A stretch of DNA of 64,000 nt from Bdellovibrionales bacterium RIFCSPHIGHO2_01_FULL_40_29 (GCA_001771815.1 MEPU01000002.1:62001-126000), one strand, 5' to 3'. Positions 8,987 through 18,012 are shown, counted from the stretch's first letter. Notes: a model not told the origin generated them from the sequence alone. Translations and numbers: made by a program.

Positions 8987-10021
8987 GTGAACGATCGAGT
9001 TATTCAAACCTCTCGGCTTTATCAAATCATGGATCTTGAAACCTATGTGCTCCTGGCGATTTTTGGCCTCACCGCCTATCTGGTCTATCGTTTTTTTCTT
9101 TTTCGAGTTTCTGAGGAAAGACATCGAAACCTAAAAACTCATTTTAAAAGTCTAACAAATTATTTTTTAATTTTTACAGCGTCTTACGGAATTTTCTATA
9201 TAGCCCAGGAAACAGCTTCCGAGTTTGATCTTGTTCGTCGACTTGTTCCTTATTTAGCCACCCTTTGCTTTTTCTCAGGTGCGATATTTTTTGTTAAATG
9301 CAGCCGCTTGGTTGTGCTGCAGTACTTATTTTTGGGATCCATGCGCGCTGGCGTTCCTCTTCTTTTAGTGAATATTTTTTCACTCGTGCTTTCAATTCTA
9401 ATCGGCTTTTGGACTGTGAATACAATCTTAGGAGTTCAGTTAGCACCATTGCTTGCAACATCCGCTGCATTTTCAATTATTCTTGGATTAGCACTGCAAG
9501 ATACCCTCGGAAACTTATTTGCTGGAATTTCGCTTCAGATCGACAAAACTTTTGAAATCGGAGATTGGTTAGAAATTATGAACGGGTCTACAAAAACCGT
9601 TGGCCAAGTCAAAGAGCTCTCGTGGCGCTCGACATTGCTTATTGGTTTTTCAGATGAAATGATCACTCTTCCTAATAAAATAGTGGCACAATGCCAAGTC
9701 AGCAATTTTTCACCAGAGAATCAACCCATCCTGCGCAGTCAAATTTTCAAGTTCCCATTTGGTACAGATTACCACCAAGCCACCGAAGCCCTAGAACAAG
9801 CTGCCAGTCAAATTTCTGAAGTTCGCGCCGTTCCTGCACCGCTGGCATTTGTTCAAGAAATGAATGACTATGGCGTCACCATCAAACTCATTTATTTTAT
9901 CGACAACTACGGACGCCAGTATCTTGTAGGTGACAAAGTCGCTCAGTGCGCTCTTGAGTTGCTCAAGCAACAAAATATTCCTTTCTTCCGACCCACGATC
10001 AATATTCAACAACTCACTTAG
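8987..10021 (+). CDS. MscS-family mechanosensitive channel
   Basis: 344 residues, inner membrane. Three to four hydrophobic segments occupy residues 15-165. The pore-lining helix equivalent is ATSAAFSIILGLALQDTLGN, followed by the cytoplasmic beta domain starting DKTFEIGDWLEI. These are hallmarks of MscS channels, which release solutes on hypo-osmotic shock. The start is GTG 8987 with AAAGG 9 nt upstream; ATG 9029 is an alternative that would shorten the N-terminus by 14 residues. The next gene, ttcA, begins 9 nt after its stop, so the three genes to 12165 probably form one transcript. Confidence 0.85.
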   Translation: MNDRVIQTSRLYQIMDLETYVLLAIFGLTAYLVYRFFLFRVSEERHRNLKTHFKSLTNYFLIFTASYGIFYIAQETASEFDLVRRLVPYLATLCFFSGAIFFVKCSRLVVLQYLFLGSMRAGVPLLLVNIFSLVLSILIGFWTVNTILGVQLAPLLATSAAFSIILGLALQDTLGNLFAGISLQIDKTFEIGDWLEIMNGSTKTVGQVKELSWRSTLLIGFSDEMITLPNKIVAQCQVSNFSPENQPILRSQIFKFPFGTDYHQATEALEQAASQISEVRAVPAPLAFVQEMNDYGVTIKLIYFIDNYGRQYLVGDKVAQCALELLKQQNIPFFRPTINIQQLT

Positions 10022-10030
10022 GATTCCACG

Positions 10031-10819
10031 ATGCTAGAAACTTCAAAAATAACTCCGGTTAACCGGGAACATCCCTTGGCCGTCCAAATCAGACGTCAAA
10101 TAACAAAAGCACTCAGCGATTTCAATATGATCAAAGAAGGAGATCGTTTGCTAATTTGTGTCTCTGGCGGTAAAGACTCCTCCATCCTGACAATCCTCAT
10201 GGATGAAATTCGAAAACGAGCCCCAATGAATTTTACATTTGAGGCGCTTTTGTTGGATCAGAAGCAACCTGGCTTTTCAGCGGAAAAATTCAAATCCTGG
10301 ATGGCCATTGAAAATATCAAGCTCCACACTCACGAGCGAGACACCTATTCCATTGTGACAGATAAAATCAAAGATGGCGTTTTTTGCTCGCTCTGTTCTA
10401 AGTTACGCCGAGCTATTCTTTATGACTTTGCTTTTGATCACCATTTCACAAAAATGGCCCTTGGCCACCATCGTGATGATGTGATTGAAACCTCGATGCT
10501 CAATCTATTCTACACGGGTCAACTCTCAACAATGCCCGCAAAACTCAGATCTGACGATGGGCGAAATGTGATTGTACGTCCGTTGATTTATGTACCCGAA
10601 AAAGAATTGATGGAGTTGGCTGAAATTTGGAATTTTCCAATTATTCCGTGCAATCTTTGTGGATCTCAAGAGGGACTTAAACGAAAGCGCATGAAGCGCC
10701 TTATCTCTGACTTAGAAAAAGAAATTCCTCATCTTGGAGCGTCGTATATGACTGCTCTCGAGAATGTCAAACCCAGCCATCTTTTGGATCAAAAACTTTT
10801 TAACTTCAAGGATATTTAA
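10031..10819 (+). CDS. ttcA: tRNA 2-thiocytidine(32) synthetase TtcA
   Basis: 262 residues. TtcA is an iron-sulfur PP-loop enzyme that thiolates cytidine 32 of certain tRNAs. The PP-loop SGGKDSS is at residues 45-51, the CSLCSKLRR motif carrying the paired cluster cysteines is near residue 118, and the third-cysteine region IPCNLCGSQEGLKRKRMK is near residue 207. Length is close to the short TtcA forms. It starts 9 nt downstream of the MscS gene and is followed 5 nt later by an aldehyde dehydrogenase. Confidence 0.88.
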   Translation: MLETSKITPVNREHPLAVQIRRQITKALSDFNMIKEGDRLLICVSGGKDSSILTILMDEIRKRAPMNFTFEALLLDQKQPGFSAEKFKSWMAIENIKLHTHERDTYSIVTDKIKDGVFCSLCSKLRRAILYDFAFDHHFTKMALGHHRDDVIETSMLNLFYTGQLSTMPAKLRSDDGRNVIVRPLIYVPEKELMELAEIWNFPIIPCNLCGSQEGLKRKRMKRLISDLEKEIPHLGASYMTALENVKPSHLLDQKLFNFKDI

Positions 10820-10824
10820 ATATC

Positions 10825-12165
10825 ATGTTGAACCAACAGTTTCAGGAACTTAAAAATACATCGATGCGATTTCGAACGGAAACAGCTTCTCAGCGTATTC
10901 AAAAACTGATTCGCATTAAAAAATGGGTGCTTTTGCATGAACCAGAAATCTTAGCGGCTCTGAAAAAGGATTTTGCAAAACCTGAATTTGAAACCACACT
11001 GACTGAAATCATGCCCGTTATCGACGAAATCAATACGGTGATCAAAAATCTCTCCACGTGGATGCGCAGTCAACACGTTCCAACTCCGTTAACTCTTCTT
11101 GGACATACAAGCTGCATTCGTTATGAAAATAAAGGTGTGGTCCTTATTATCTCGCCTTGGAATTATCCCTTTCAACTTGCAATTACCCCCTTGATAACCG
11201 CTTTGGCTGCTGGCAATACTGTTGTTCTCAAGCCCTCTGAGTTAACAGGCTCGACATCAAATCTTATGTTGCAACTTGCACAAGATTGTTTTTCTGCGGA
11301 CGAAGTTTTAGTCGTACAGGGTGGTAAAGAAATCACTGAACACCTGCTTCAATTGGCTTTTGATCATGTTTTTTTCACAGGGTCCACCGCTGTTGGTCGA
11401 ATCATTGCAAAATCTTGCGCAGAAAAATTAATCCCAACAACTCTTGAGCTTGGAGGGAAATCTCCAACTGTTATCGATACCACTGCAAATCTGAGCGATG
11501 CCGCAGAAAAAATCTTCTGGGGGAAGTTTTTAAATCGCGGACAGACTTGCGTTGCACCCGATTATGTCATCGTTCATGAATCCATTCATGATGAGTTTGT
11601 TTCTAAACTAAAGGCTCTTTCCAAAAAACACACTCTGGATATCCAAGGTCAAATCATCTCTGATCACCATCAAAATCGCTTAAACAGACTAGCGCTTGCT
11701 CAAGATTCCATTAACTTCAATCAGACAGCCGTTGAAGTGATTTGCACTGCAGATCTGAATCACCCTGCGATGATCGATGAAATTTTTGGGCCACTTTTAC
11801 CTCTTCTAAAATATCAAACATTTAGTGATCTTGAAAAGATCATCAGCCATTATGAAAAACCCTTGGCTCTTTATGTTTTTTCGAAAGATAAAAAGTTTAT
11901 TTCCAAAGTCCTCAATCGATTCCCATCCGGAGGAGTTGGAATCAATTCGATTATTGTTCACTTAGGGAATCATTTTTTACCCTTTGGAGGCCTTGGGTCC
12001 AGTGGCATGGGACGCTATCATGGATATCATGGGTTTCTCGAATTAAGCCATCAACGCGCTACGATTGAACAGCGCTATTTTAAATTCCTGGGAAGATTGA
12101 TGTATCCACCTTATTCCCCATTAAAAAAATCACTACTACAGTGCATTCGTTTCTTATTTTTCTAG
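10825..12165 (+). CDS. Class-3-type (fatty) aldehyde dehydrogenase
   Basis: 446 residues. Oxidises aldehydes to acids with NAD(P)+. Visible motifs: substrate-pocket ISPWNYPFQL, the Rossmann-loop FTGSTAVGR, the general-base glutamate in LELGGKSP, and the catalytic cysteine in NRGQTCVAPDY. The shape, about 450 residues without the N-terminal extension of class 1/2 enzymes and with YPPYSP followed by a hydrophobic C-terminus, matches fatty aldehyde dehydrogenases that may dock on membranes. The start follows the ttcA stop by 5 nt and has no strong ribosome binding site, suggesting translational coupling. Its last 12 nt overlap the convergent HD-GYP gene. Confidence 0.85.
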   Translation: MLNQQFQELKNTSMRFRTETASQRIQKLIRIKKWVLLHEPEILAALKKDFAKPEFETTLTEIMPVIDEINTVIKNLSTWMRSQHVPTPLTLLGHTSCIRYENKGVVLIISPWNYPFQLAITPLITALAAGNTVVLKPSELTGSTSNLMLQLAQDCFSADEVLVVQGGKEITEHLLQLAFDHVFFTGSTAVGRIIAKSCAEKLIPTTLELGGKSPTVIDTTANLSDAAEKIFWGKFLNRGQTCVAPDYVIVHESIHDEFVSKLKALSKKHTLDIQGQIISDHHQNRLNRLALAQDSINFNQTAVEVICTADLNHPAMIDEIFGPLLPLLKYQTFSDLEKIISHYEKPLALYVFSKDKKFISKVLNRFPSGGVGINSIIVHLGNHFLPFGGLGSSGMGRYHGYHGFLELSHQRATIEQRYFKFLGRLMYPPYSPLKKSLLQCIRFLFF

Positions 12166-13485
12166 AATTCCTCGGATCGCATTCAACACGGCCATGTCGA
12201 CTCGATTTGCATAAATTTTTTCCATGTAATTTACGGCATTTATACCATTCATGCCCTTGCCCTCTTCACTTGTCAGTGTAAGCTCCATAAAAATATTCAC
12301 AGCTTGCAGAATTTTTGAAAGAGGATGCAATTCATTTCTTTTTTTATTAAAAGGATACCCTTGGCCCGCCATATCCTCATGGTGCTCAAACACCAAATGG
12401 GCCACATCTTCAGAAACTCCCGAAATCTTCATTAGAATCTCTTGCCCACGGACCACATGGCTTTCAAAAATCCGACGTTCTTCCTTATTCAGCAAGTGCC
12501 GAGGCTTTTCTAAGATCGTTCGATCGATTTCTTTCTTGCCAATATCGTGATAAAGTCCCGCCGTCATTAATTTAAAAAGCACAGAGTTGGATTCAAAGAA
12601 CATTTTTTTCGCGACCATAACCGAGTAGAGCGCGACTCCAAGCGAATGAGCATAAACATGATCTGAATGGGTATTCAATAAGGTCAACAGATTCACATGC
12701 TCATCGGATTCTGAAATCACATCGATTGATAAATTCAAAAAAGTTTGTGCATCATCAAAGCTATGCTTATCAACACCAACGACAAAAACTTTTTCGAGCA
12801 AAACCTCGCCCGTGTATTTTATAAAATTAATTTTTTTCTCTGTTGAGACGTCTGATCTGTCTTTTATAATTTTTGTGACATTCATATTGAAATCGACAAG
12901 TTTGGCAAAGTCTTCTTTCAAGATATGCAAATGTTTAATACCTTTTTCTTTATAATACTTGACTCGATCCGTTGGAATTTCTTCACCCTTATTAGCCAAT
13001 TTTACACTTTTATTTTCCGACAACTTAATATAAACATCATAATCAATCCGCGGTCGGGCGACAAATTCATCAATCGAAACCTTGCAAAACTCTAATTTTT
13101 CTTTCACCGGAGCTGGGGCCCCTGATTGAATATCCAGTATGCCATCAATGACCGCTATCAACTCTGCGTTCTTAAAAGGTTTAGCAATAAATCCCGTTGC
13201 TCCCAACTCAAAAGCTGTTTTTGTTTCAAGCACCATTGAAAAACCTGTCATGATGATAAACGGCACAGGTTTGTTCTTTTTAGACCACTCTAAAAGCTCC
13301 AGTCCTGTCAACATGGGCATTTGAATATCGGATAAAACCAAATCAAACTCGCGAAGGGTTAATAATTCAATCGCAACTTTTCCATTAGGTGCTTCCTGAA
13401 TATCATACTTTTTTTTGAGAACATCGCAGATGGCTTCGCGAAAAAACTGATCGTCTTCTACAACCAATATCTTTTTTTTATCCAA
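12154..13485 (-). CDS. Response regulator with HD-GYP output domain
   Basis: 443 residues. An N-terminal receiver (ILVVEDDQFFREA, phospho-acceptor D53 in LSDIQMP, lysine in AKPFKN) is followed by a roughly 150-residue linker domain and a C-terminal HD-GYP domain. The HD pair is in GLYHDIGKKEID, and the GYP signature is in EHHEDMAGQGYPFNK. HD-GYP proteins hydrolyse cyclic di-GMP; activity is likely here since the metal-binding residues and GYP are intact. GGGAG precedes the ATG. The gene is divergent from a soluble histidine kinase 133 nt away, a plausible partner. Confidence 0.85.
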   Translation of the reverse strand: MDKKKILVVEDDQFFREAICDVLKKKYDIQEAPNGKVAIELLTLREFDLVLSDIQMPMLTGLELLEWSKKNKPVPFIIMTGFSMVLETKTAFELGATGFIAKPFKNAELIAVIDGILDIQSGAPAPVKEKLEFCKVSIDEFVARPRIDYDVYIKLSENKSVKLANKGEEIPTDRVKYYKEKGIKHLHILKEDFAKLVDFNMNVTKIIKDRSDVSTEKKINFIKYTGEVLLEKVFVVGVDKHSFDDAQTFLNLSIDVISESDEHVNLLTLLNTHSDHVYAHSLGVALYSVMVAKKMFFESNSVLFKLMTAGLYHDIGKKEIDRTILEKPRHLLNKEERRIFESHVVRGQEILMKISGVSEDVAHLVFEHHEDMAGQGYPFNKKRNELHPLSKILQAVNIFMELTLTSEEGKGMNGINAVNYMEKIYANRVDMAVLNAIRGILEK

Positions 13486-13618
13486 ACAATTCTCCCATTG
13501 TTTTGCATAGTATACCGTCTTTAATTATCAAGAATTCATCAAAATAACACAAGGTTTTTGAAATATTTTTTTATTTGCGCCCCTTTAGTTTACACCTCTA
13601 TGAACCGATAAATTTCGA

Positions 13619-14506
13619 ATGGCGAATAACACTTTAGCTGAACTCATGAAGTCACTTCATCTGACTGATGAAAAAACACCTAGTCTGGATTCCTGGAAGA
13701 CTTTTTTGTCTCAGATCAATTCACATTTTGAAGATGTTTCCACTCAACAACAAGAATTGATCAAGAATCATGATAAAGCAAAGAGGTATGCGTTGCAAAA
13801 CTCAAAGACCTCGACCTTGGGTGAGCTTATTGGCGGGATCACCCATGAAATCAATAATCCACTGGCAGTGATTCAACTGCGTGCCGATCAACTTCTCGAG
13901 AATGCCGAAGCCGGTGATTTCGATAGAGAAGTCTTTGTGAAGTCTCTGAAAAGCATTGATGTGACTGTAAAAAAAATTTCTAGCATCATCAATGGACTCC
14001 GCTCTTTCCTTAAAGGCGGTGCTCATGAACCTATTGGCTCACACTCCATCAAAAAAATTGCCGAAAGCACTATCGCTTTATGCGGACACAAATTTCAAAG
14101 TCATGGGGTCAAACTAGAACTGATGTGTCTCGAAGATGTCGAATTTGATTGTCGGCCAAATGAGATATCGCAACTTTTAATCCATCTTTTTAATAATGCC
14201 TACGATGCTGTTGTTGATCTGGATGAGAAATGGGTTCATCTTGAAATCATACGATCAGAAAATCACTTTACAATCGAAGTTACCGATAGCGGCGCAGGAA
14301 TCCCCCCACAGATTCAAAAGCAAATGCTTCAGCCATTTTTCACCACCAAAGAAGCACTAAATAAGGCTGGCGTAGGTCTTGGAATTGTTCAGTCGCTTGT
14401 CGAGTCTCATGGTGGAAAGTTTGCTTATGACAATAACTCGGCTCATACAAAATTTTTAGTTCATTTTCCGTACTCTCAAGGTTTGACTCACTATATTGCC
14501 AGTTAG
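13619..14506 (+). CDS. Soluble sensor histidine kinase
   Basis: 295 residues, no membrane segment or recognisable sensor domain. A short N-terminal helical region precedes the dimerisation box GGITHEINNPLAV with phospho-accepting H76. The ATPase boxes follow: N-box LIHLFNNAYDAV, G1 DSGAGIPP and G2 GVGLGIVQSLVESHGG. It is divergent from the HD-GYP response regulator, suggesting a cognate pair controlling cyclic di-GMP. No clear ribosome binding site is seen before ATG 13619, so the exact start is uncertain. It overlaps the convergent arfB gene by 4 nt. Confidence 0.85.
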   Translation: MANNTLAELMKSLHLTDEKTPSLDSWKTFLSQINSHFEDVSTQQQELIKNHDKAKRYALQNSKTSTLGELIGGITHEINNPLAVIQLRADQLLENAEAGDFDREVFVKSLKSIDVTVKKISSIINGLRSFLKGGAHEPIGSHSIKKIAESTIALCGHKFQSHGVKLELMCLEDVEFDCRPNEISQLLIHLFNNAYDAVVDLDEKWVHLEIIRSENHFTIEVTDSGAGIPPQIQKQMLQPFFTTKEALNKAGVGLGIVQSLVESHGGKFAYDNNSAHTKFLVHFPYSQGLTHYIAS

Positions 14507-14904
14507 AATTTCTCTGACCGATTTTTTTTAATCTCACCGTGATGCTTTTTGTCTTTAAGACGATTTCGGATAGCACTTTTTTTCGGTTTTGTAGCTATCC
14601 GCTTTTTAGGATCAACCAGAGCCTGCGCAACCATCTCACAGAGCAACCGATACGCACGGTCTTTATTGCTTTTCTGATCCCGCTGGTCTTCTATCCGTAT
14701 CAAAATTTCATCACCCTGAACAAGGCGACTCTGCAAACGCTTTAAAAGTTTACTTTTTTGAATATCAGTTAAACTGGATCCAGAAATAGAATAACGTATT
14801 TGTACCGCTGAATTGGTGCGATTCACATGCTGTCCGCCCGCTCCAGAGGACCTGGTTGCAGTCCACTCTATTTCGGTCCAAGGAATCACAATTTTAGCTT
14901 TCAC
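14503..14904 (-). CDS. arfB: Alternative ribosome-rescue factor ArfB (YaeJ)
   Basis: 133 residues. ArfB releases peptides from ribosomes stalled at mRNA ends. The GGQ motif is at residues 23-25 inside TRSSGAGGQHVNRT, the signature of this release-factor-like family. The basic C-terminal tail (KKRIATKPKKSAIRNRLK and onward), which enters the empty mRNA channel, is present. Length matches the usual 130-140 residues, so it is not a truncated RF1/RF2. It begins 3 nt after the stop of the upstream permease gene and is therefore likely its operon partner. Confidence 0.88.
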   Translation of the reverse strand: MKAKIVIPWTEIEWTATRSSGAGGQHVNRTNSAVQIRYSISGSSLTDIQKSKLLKRLQSRLVQGDEILIRIEDQRDQKSNKDRAYRLLCEMVAQALVDPKKRIATKPKKSAIRNRLKDKKHHGEIKKNRSEKF

Positions 14905-14907
14905 ATT

Positions 14908-15573
14908 TTAATGCTGATGGAATTCAATAAAAAACACAAGAACAGATAATATGATCAAGCTGATTCCCGTGACCAGTTTTTCATTGTCCTCGAGCCACCC
15001 CATCTTAAATCGAGCCAAGCCCTTCATCGAGATCCATGTTAAAAGTAACATCGTGGTCAAAGTTCCAATAGCCAATATCAAGCTTAGAATCACAAAACCT
15101 GGCCAACTATGCTGAATCGCTGAAAGATAAATCGGTAAAAAACTTTCACACGGCGAAAATGTCAGAAGTGTCAATAGACTCAAAATAGCCCAACCATCTT
15201 GTCCAGTCTTTTGAATATCTTCAAAATGATTATGATCATGAGTGTGTTCACAGTGTGAATGTTTATTTCCACGAATATACTGGAAAATCTGAAAACATCC
15301 GTAAATACCAATGGATGAGCAGGCAATTAAAATAAAGTACTTATGATATTTATTTAAAAACCCCAGCCCCAGAGCAAAAATAATGGCTCCTAAGAGTGTC
15401 GTCATAATGACATGCCCCAGGCCTGCAATCAGAAGGACCGATTGCGTCTTCTGCCAGCTCCACTTTTGAGCTCGAGACGCAATGACAAACGGCAGCCAAT
15501 GCGTCGGTATTGCCGCGTGAATAACCGCAATCATGATACCGGCAAGGGCAATAGGTAAAATACTAGAATTCAT
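14908..15573 (-). CDS. Polytopic membrane protein, nickel/cobalt-permease-like with His-rich loop
   Basis: 221 residues with about six hydrophobic segments. A histidine-rich cytoplasmic or periplasmic loop (HSHCEHTHDHNH, about residues 107-118) and the segment TFSPCESFLPIYLSA recall NiCoT/RcnA-like and related LysE-superfamily transporters. The loop suggests binding of a transition metal such as nickel, cobalt or zinc. The first segment carries HAAIPTHWLPF, not the canonical HX4DH of NiCoT, so the specificity is open. It starts upstream of arfB on the same strand and divergently from the tRNA-Val gene. Confidence 0.55.
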   Translation of the reverse strand: MNSSILPIALAGIMIAVIHAAIPTHWLPFVIASRAQKWSWQKTQSVLLIAGLGHVIMTTLLGAIIFALGLGFLNKYHKYFILIACSSIGIYGCFQIFQYIRGNKHSHCEHTHDHNHFEDIQKTGQDGWAILSLLTLLTFSPCESFLPIYLSAIQHSWPGFVILSLILAIGTLTTMLLLTWISMKGLARFKMGWLEDNEKLVTGISLIILSVLVFFIEFHQH

Positions 15574-15616
15574 TTAAAGAACATTTAAACAATCCCAAGG
15601 ACAAAGGCAAGAAAGC

Positions 15617-15645
15617 TTGAACCAACAGAAAAAACCTGTTAGTTA
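15617..15645 (+). promoter_or_regulatory. Candidate promoter for tRNA-Val
   Basis: TTGAAC (15617-15622), a 17-nt spacer and TAGTTA (15640-15645) lie 16 nt before the mature 5' end of the tRNA. The spacing is right but the -10 match is only moderate. Confidence 0.35.
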
Positions 15646-15661
15646 TTACAAACAATCTATT

Positions 15662-15737
15662 GCGATCTTAGCTCAGTTGGTAGAGTACTTGCATGACATG
15701 CAAGGTGTCACAGGTTCGAGTCCTGTAGGTCGCACCA
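15662..15737 (+). tRNA. tRNA-Val (anticodon GAC)
   Basis: A 76-nt cloverleaf. The acceptor stem GCGATCT pairs with AGGTCGC (one T-G pair). The D-arm TAGCTCAGTTGGTAGAG, the anticodon stem CTTGC/GCAAG with loop ATGACAT, and the T-arm CACAGGTTCGAGTCCTGT are all canonical. The anticodon is GAC, reading GUC and GUU valine codons. The terminal CCA is encoded. It stands alone, with no other tRNA nearby. Confidence 0.97.
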
Positions 15738-15964
15738 ATTTCCAATTCGTCTTGTATTCTCTACCTTATTCATTTTTAAAACTGATATATCAGACCTAAT
15801 CCCAGCCTTAGTATTTGGTCTGAGATTTCCTAACAGTTCCCAAATTTATCTATCTTTTTAAGCATTATTCTGGTTTTATAGGGCCTCAATAGTCCGTTCT
15901 GTCAGGTTCTAAAGGTTCTCTTTGGTCTTCGCGAATGGCCCCCAAGCTTTCACAGGAGGCACAA

Positions 15965-16282
15965 ATGGGAAAAAAAATATATGTAGGAAATCTTTCTTAC
16001 TCAGTCGACTCAACAGCATTACAAGATATGTTTTCTGAGTTCGGCGCTGTCGAATCAGCTAACGTTATCATGGATCGCGATTCTGGTCGCAGCAAAGGTT
16101 TTGGATTCGTAGAAATGGGATCTGAAGAAGCCGCTCAAACTGCAATCCAAAAATTAAACGGACAAGAAATGTCAGGACGCGCATTAAACGTTTCTGAAGC
16201 TAAACCTCAAGAGCCTCGCTCTGGTGGCGGCGGACGTGGCGGCGGACGCTCTGGTGGCGGCGGATTCTCTAAGCGTTACTAA
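15965..16282 (+). CDS. RRM-type RNA-binding protein, glycine-rich tail
   Basis: 105 residues. One RNA recognition motif with RNP2 IYVGNLSY at residues 4-11 and RNP1 SKGFGFVEM at about 44-52, followed by a Gly/Arg tail (GGGGRGGGRSGGGGFSKRY). Small RRM-Gly proteins of this kind occur in many bacteria, often linked to cold or stress, and probably bind single-stranded RNA as chaperones. ATG 15965 is preferred over ATG 15935 because of the strong AGGAGG 5-6 nt upstream and because RNP2 then sits at the usual distance from the start. A 227-nt leader separates it from the tRNA. It ends at a good terminator. Confidence 0.9.
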   Translation: MGKKIYVGNLSYSVDSTALQDMFSEFGAVESANVIMDRDSGRSKGFGFVEMGSEEAAQTAIQKLNGQEMSGRALNVSEAKPQEPRSGGGGRGGGRSGGGGFSKRY

Positions 16283-16310
16283 GCTTTAGGAATTTAAATT
16301 TTCTATTTTC

Positions 16311-16341
16311 AAAGAGCCACTGGAAACAGTGGCTCTTTTTT
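16311..16341 (+). terminator. Rho-independent terminator after the RRM gene
   Basis: A 12-bp perfect stem, AAAGAGCCACTG and its complement (16311-16322, 16327-16338), with a GAAA loop and a T run on the plus strand. It overlaps the lipB stop codon by two bases. Confidence 0.9.
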
Positions 16342-17017
16342 ATTCAGCGATTGGTTGAAAATTTTTACGAAAACAATCCGACCACTGGTAATAGATTTCT
16401 TCCAGAGTTGCTGATACCTGATATTCTGACATGGAGTCCATTTTTAGATTTTGAATTCCGCACGAGCGGATCATTTGAAATAAACTCAAATCGTTGCGGA
16501 TATTCAGACTGACCCCATGAGTGGTAATCCCTTCGCGAATATGTATTCCACAAAAAGCAATTTTTCCTTTTTCAGTATATAGACCAGCACCATTCAAATC
16601 GATTCGGGAATGAATCTTGTATTTTTCAAGAAGATTTTGAGTGGTCGTGAGCAACAAAAAAACGTAATCTCGAACACCCAATTTTAAAAACCGCAGATTC
16701 ATAATCGGATAAATAACCAACTGACCTTCAGAGTGGATGGTGGCCAACCCCCCTCGAGTCGAGCGCACAATAGGAATATTTCTGGTGTTTTGACTCATCA
16801 GTATTTCGGTCATCTCATCAGCACGGTGTCCTAAGGTGATCACCGCAGGATGCTGTAATCCCACAACTGAAATCTGATTTCGATCCCTGGCCAAGTTCCC
16901 CAAGTCCATCTGCACATTCAAGGCCTTCATGTAATCCATAAGACCTAAATAAGAAGATTCAAACTCAAGTTGTTTTGACGTTGTCAGAGATATATTAGTG
17001 ATAAAGTTCGACGCGGT
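16340..17017 (-). CDS. lipB: Octanoyl-[acyl-carrier-protein] transferase LipB
   Basis: About 225 residues. LipB transfers octanoate from acyl carrier protein to lipoyl domains in lipoic acid synthesis. Family landmarks are present: RSTRGGLATIHSEGQLVIYP (normally RGG-x2-T-x-HGPGQLV-x-YP, here with SE instead of GP), the lysine in GKIAFCGIHI, THGVSLNI, and the catalytic cysteine in RSCGIQ. ATG 17017, 10 nt after AGGA, puts the start 23 nt inside the upstream lipoprotein gene, suggesting coupling; a start at 17038 is possible. No lipA is visible nearby. Confidence 0.88.
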   Translation of the reverse strand, partial: TASNFITNISLTTSKQLEFESSYLGLMDYMKALNVQMDLGNLARDRNQISVVGLQHPAVITLGHRADEMTEILMSQNTRNIPIVRSTRGGLATIHSEGQLVIYPIMNLRFLKLGVRDYVFLLLTTTQNLLEKYKIHSRIDLNGAGLYTEKGKIAFCGIHIREGITTHGVSLNIRNDLSLFQMIRSCGIQNLKMDSMSEYQVSATLEEIYYQWSDCFRKNFQPIAE

Positions 17018-17972
17018 CATTTTCTTTAAATCCTGCACCCGAATGAATTACACCAACAGCGCCATCTTGTCCAAAGTAACTTACTACTTCAATTGTGCCT
17101 TTTGTATTTCCGGATACCTTACCAATATGATAACCGATCTCGGGATCATAAACTTCACTTCCATCTTCCACCACTTTCAGAATGTCACCAATTTGAACAC
17201 CTGATATTCGCCCCACATTTAAATAGATTTTTTCGCCCTTAAGAGCAGCAATTCGACCTTCCCAAGTTATTACATTCAAGACATCTTCAACTTGAGGAGT
17301 AAAATCTAAAAACGCATCTTTAATCAGTATTGTCACCAGTTCAGGATTCTTTGCGAAAAACAAATCAGAAGAAACTCTTTCAGCAACGCGAGTGCTTTCG
17401 TCTTCAATAGTGACTGTCTTGACTGTATTGAAAACTTCTTTCCCGGAACGGATATTCATCAATCGCATACGAACAACAGCTTCAAACGTGGTCTTGAGGC
17501 TGCGCACAAGTCCAATGGTATCGGCTTGTTTCTTAACTCTGAGATCAATAATTTTTCCTTCTAAAAGTGCGCTGACTCCCGCATTTTGCGAATCTTTTGC
17601 CAAGCGATTGAGATCGTATTCTCCATTGCTATAGTACTTTGAAACATCCACTTTGAGTTGGCTTGAATCAAGTGCCAACAGCTCGTCCGATTTATTAAGA
17701 CTATCCATAAAAGCTTCGCGAGATTTCAAACGAACAGTCTCTGGGCGGTCGGCACCTGCATCAATAAATGGTAAAATAATGACTCGCTTTTTGGGATTTT
17801 TATCTTCGAGACGCGCTTTGAAATCAATATCTTTAATTTGACGTTTCAATGATGTGGCTGGAACTTCAGTCGTTGTTTCTACCGGAGATTTTTCAGTCGA
17901 TTTTATTTGATTCCCAGCACATCCCAAAAACAAACACATCACAAGCCCTTGAAAAGCCCTTATTGGTTTCAT
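16995..17972 (-). CDS. Lipoprotein resembling CsgG/FlgT-type proteins
   Basis: About 325 residues. ATG 17972 is chosen because GGGAG lies 7-8 nt upstream and a lipoprotein signal follows at once (LFLGC-AGN lipobox). Residues about 50-200 (RVIILPFIDAGAD ... AGVSALLEGKI) resemble CsgG-like N-terminal folds. The C-terminal part, with GEKIYLNVGRISGVQIGDIL and a repeated G-rich beta pattern, recalls FlgT C-terminal domains. No flagellar or curli gene is adjacent, so the role is unknown. It is placed between dnaE (40 nt upstream) and lipB (overlapping). Confidence 0.6.
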   Translation of the reverse strand: MKPIRAFQGLVMCLFLGCAGNQIKSTEKSPVETTTEVPATSLKRQIKDIDFKARLEDKNPKKRVIILPFIDAGADRPETVRLKSREAFMDSLNKSDELLALDSSQLKVDVSKYYSNGEYDLNRLAKDSQNAGVSALLEGKIIDLRVKKQADTIGLVRSLKTTFEAVVRMRLMNIRSGKEVFNTVKTVTIEDESTRVAERVSSDLFFAKNPELVTILIKDAFLDFTPQVEDVLNVITWEGRIAALKGEKIYLNVGRISGVQIGDILKVVEDGSEVYDPEIGYHIGKVSGNTKGTIEVVSYFGQDGAVGVIHSGAGFKENDRVELYH

Positions 17973-18012
17973 AGAAAACTCCCTCTTGTCATCGTTTGAG
18001 TCTAAACTACTT

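Noticed and set aside
15617-15799. A 60-codon frame across the tRNA
   Set aside because: It reads through the complete tRNA-Val; the tRNA explains the sequence fully.
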